A stretch of DNA of 64,000 nucleotides from assembly GCA_017432615.1 (NCBI GenBank), contig JAFRIV010000047.1, forward strand, positions 1 through 64,000, read 5' to 3'. Every line of letters starts with the position of its first letter. Position 1 is the stretch's first letter. The position numbers and the translations under genes were made by a program. Shown in pieces: positions 62,390 to 64,000 of this stretch. The DNA comes from Oscillospiraceae bacterium (GTDB lineage: Bacteria; Bacillota; Clostridia; Oscillospirales; Oscillospiraceae). The notes beneath the pieces are model-generated. The model worked only from the letters and a program-made list of their open reading frames with translations. It did not search any database and was not told the DNA's origin.

Positions 62390-63010
62390 ATGAATTTGTA
62401 TCAGTTTGAGGATAAGATCGTTCGTGTGATCGATGATCAGGGCAGGGCATTCACCGGTGTGCCGGTAGCCTTTCCGGCTGATTACGGGTTCCATGAGTTT
62501 AACAGGGATGAGGAGAGCATTCATCTCAATGACTATCAGCTCTTTGAATCCGATATTGCGGAGATCAGAGAGCTGCCCGCATTTTCCATCATACGGGCAA
62601 CAGAGACCTGGCAGCAGGCCGGGGCTTACTATGTTCGCATCCAGGCAATGGCAAAGAAGCATCATATCCCTCTCCGGCAGGAGTTTGACGAGCATGACGG
62701 GCCGGACACGAAGTATATTGTTGTGACCGACAATGATTTTCCAATCGCAACGGCAAGGATGTACCCCCTGGATAAAAAACGGATGATGATCGGCAGGGTG
62801 GTCGTTCTACCGGAATACAGACATCAGGGAATCGGAACAATGGTCGTAAGCGAGTGTGAGGTATGGGCAGAGGAACTGGGCTATATAAAAACAGTCGTGG
62901 AAAGCCGGGAGAATAAAATTCCATTTTATGAGCAGATGCTGTATGAAGTCTGCGGGGAGGCCGTGGACGGGGAGACCTTCCGCTGCATCAGAATGGAGAA
63001 GGATTTATGA
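62390..63010 (+). CDS. GNAT acetyltransferase with N-terminal small beta domain
   Basis: A 206-residue protein. Residues 1-65 (KIVRVIDDQGRAFTGVPVAF ... LFESDIAEIREL) look like an Sm-like beta barrel; residues about 80-205 are a GNAT domain with acetyl-CoA motif VVLPEYRHQGIGTMVVS. ATG 62390 follows GGCAGGAGG closely; AGGGGG (62371-62376) is the other possible ribosome binding site. The downstream gene overlaps by 4 bases. Substrate unknown. Confidence 0.82.
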   Translation: MNLYQFEDKIVRVIDDQGRAFTGVPVAFPADYGFHEFNRDEESIHLNDYQLFESDIAEIRELPAFSIIRATETWQQAGAYYVRIQAMAKKHHIPLRQEFDEHDGPDTKYIVVTDNDFPIATARMYPLDKKRMMIGRVVVLPEYRHQGIGTMVVSECEVWAEELGYIKTVVESRENKIPFYEQMLYEVCGEAVDGETFRCIRMEKDL

Positions 63011-63507
63011 CTTATGAAGAAGCAGTGAGATCGATCCTGCCGGGTAAATACAGGCATTTCAAAGGCAAGGAGTATGAAGTGATCGGGATCGCGCGCCACA
63101 GTGAGACGGAAGAGCCACTGGTCGTTTACCGTACACTCTACGGGGAAGGCGGATTGTGGGTCAGGCCGGCACAGATGTGGCTGGAAACCGTGACAAGAGA
63201 TGAAAAAACCTATCAAAGGTTTTATCGGGCAGACCGTATTGAACGAATCGAGAAGTACGAACGGCTCTTTGAAGAGGCAGCGGTTTCTCATGACCCGGAA
63301 AAACTCCGGGTTCTCGATGCCTATTATACTTCCGGAGAGTGGCGGGAGGATTATGAGGCGGATGAAAGAGGGGAACTGCCGCCTGATCTGAAGCGCGGGG
63401 TGCTTTCTCAGGACGCTCTATATGATCTGCTGGAGCGGCAGACCTGTGACATGGAAGGGAACCAGAGAGTTTTTCCTTGCAATCAACGGCAAAGTACGGT
63501 AAAATAA
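63007..63507 (+). CDS. DUF1653-DUF4298 fusion protein
   Basis: A 166-residue soluble protein. The N-terminal 70 residues are DUF1653 (GKYRHFKGKEYEVIGIARHS, VYRTLYGEGGLWVRP), a small beta domain. The C-terminal 90 residues match DUF4298 (LRVLDAYYTSGEWREDYEAD, LPPDLKRGVLSQDALYDLL). Both are unknown-function domains found near acetyltransferases. It overlaps the GNAT gene by 4 bases. Confidence 0.88.
   Translation: MTYEEAVRSILPGKYRHFKGKEYEVIGIARHSETEEPLVVYRTLYGEGGLWVRPAQMWLETVTRDEKTYQRFYRADRIERIEKYERLFEEAAVSHDPEKLRVLDAYYTSGEWREDYEADERGELPPDLKRGVLSQDALYDLLERQTCDMEGNQRVFPCNQRQSTVK
63477..63505 (+). promoter_or_regulatory. Promoter of the secreted carbohydrate-binding protein
   Basis: TTGCAA (63477-63482), 17 bases, TAAAAT (63500-63505), overlapping the end of the DUF1653-DUF4298 gene. 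Confidence 0.6.
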
Positions 63508-63556
63508 ACCTTCAGTGACCAAATAACCATGATCTCAGGATCGGTTTGGAGGAAGA

Positions 63557-64000
63557 ATGAAAAAACGGTTTTTCAGTATGCTCTTTATTCTGGCGCTTTG
63601 CTTCGCAGTTACCGTTTCGGCCTTTGCGGAAGCAGTGCAGTACATTGGTATCGGAACGCGGGAGATCACACTCACCGGCAGCGGCGCGTCGTTTTCCTGT
63701 GAAGGCGTCCGGGCAGAGGGCAGCGTAATCACGATTTTTGAACCGGGTGAGTATACCGTCTCCGGCACGCTGGACGACGGACAGATCATCGTGGATACAG
63801 GCTATTCCATTGAGAAGACCTCTATCACGCTCTCCGGCGCCTCTGTCACCTGCCTCAATGATGCCGCCATCTATGTGCGGCAGGCGGAAAAGGTGAAGAT
63901 TTATATGGCTGAGGGGACGGAAAACACCGTCACTTCCGGCAAAGAGGAGATGCTTGCCGCTTTTTCCAAGGACAACACCGGGGCGGCCATCTATGCGGAA
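63557..64000 (+). CDS. Secreted carbohydrate-binding-domain protein, partial
   Basis: The first 148 residues of a protein cut by the window end. The signal peptide (residues 1-23, ending VSAFA) is followed by a repetitive beta-rich sequence (ITLTGSGASFSCEGV, IFEPGEYTVSGTLDDGQIIV, AIYVRQAEKVKIYMAEGTEN) typical of DUF4353 carbohydrate-binding-domain proteins, which form right-handed beta-helix-like surfaces. TTTGGAGGAAG precedes the ATG. Confidence 0.85.
   Translation, partial: MKKRFFSMLFILALCFAVTVSAFAEAVQYIGIGTREITLTGSGASFSCEGVRAEGSVITIFEPGEYTVSGTLDDGQIIVDTGYSIEKTSITLSGASVTCLNDAAIYVRQAEKVKIYMAEGTENTVTSGKEEMLAAFSKDNTGAAIYAE

Overview
The window reads as chromosomal DNA of a Gram-positive, gut- or rumen-type Clostridia. 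Supporting signs are strong AGGAGG-type ribosome binding sites, a SAM-I riboswitch on metK, a penicillin-binding protein/FHA-FtsW pair, ECF sigma and anti-sigma genes, an MsmX-type ATPase with a lysine-rich insert, and an unusually rich set of sugar ABC importers. The non-lipobox signal peptides shared by four binding proteins recall Christensenellales-like lineages, but this placement is inference. No rRNA or tRNA gene was found.

Layout. 0-10.7 kb is housekeeping, mostly on the minus strand: LysM peptide, rsmI, two YdcF-type proteins, an ABC-F ATPase, the PBP and FHA-FtsW pair, a first glycerol-1-phosphate dehydrogenase (G1PDH) paralogue, and an ECF sigma/zinc-finger anti-sigma pair behind its own ECF-type promoter. 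10.7-19.9 kb is accessory: an orphan type III-like CRISPR mini-array with a palindromic leader, a DUF4230/membrane-protein/zinc-ribbon cluster, an IS5-type element that cleanly splits the zinc-ribbon gene (TTAA duplication), phage-like DUF6291 and unknown genes, and a frameshifted secreted-protein gene.

19.9-28 kb (plus) is the most interesting block: two G1PDH paralogues, a HAD phosphatase, an Fbp/Afu-type ABC importer (ATPase, fused permease, binding protein) and an AraD-type class II aldolase in one tightly packed operon. It looks like an uptake and catabolic route for a phosphorylated polyol or sugar. An Mrp-type P-loop ATPase and a large solute-binding-like lipoprotein follow. 31-36.8 kb holds small proteins, nitroreductase, the SAM-I riboswitch with metK-DUF1643-NUDIX, and MsmX.

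36.9-47 kb (minus) is a LacI-controlled hemicellulose-type operon: lacI, binding protein, two permeases, DUF624 and GH3 glycosidase. It has no ATPase of its own and presumably uses MsmX. A ParB-like/BMP fusion and a phosphoesterase follow. 47-52.7 kb (minus) is an Mgl-type importer with a ROK regulator. 53-62.2 kb (plus) is a ChvE/Ggu-type importer with two different permeases, a small membrane protein, xylulokinase, DUF4867 and a FucI-type isomerase, so sugar goes from import through isomerisation and phosphorylation into the pentose phosphate pathway. 62.4-64 kb has a GNAT acetyltransferase, a DUF1653-DUF4298 protein and the start of a secreted carbohydrate-binding protein. A recurring device is a strong stem-loop immediately after each of the four non-lipoprotein binding-protein genes.
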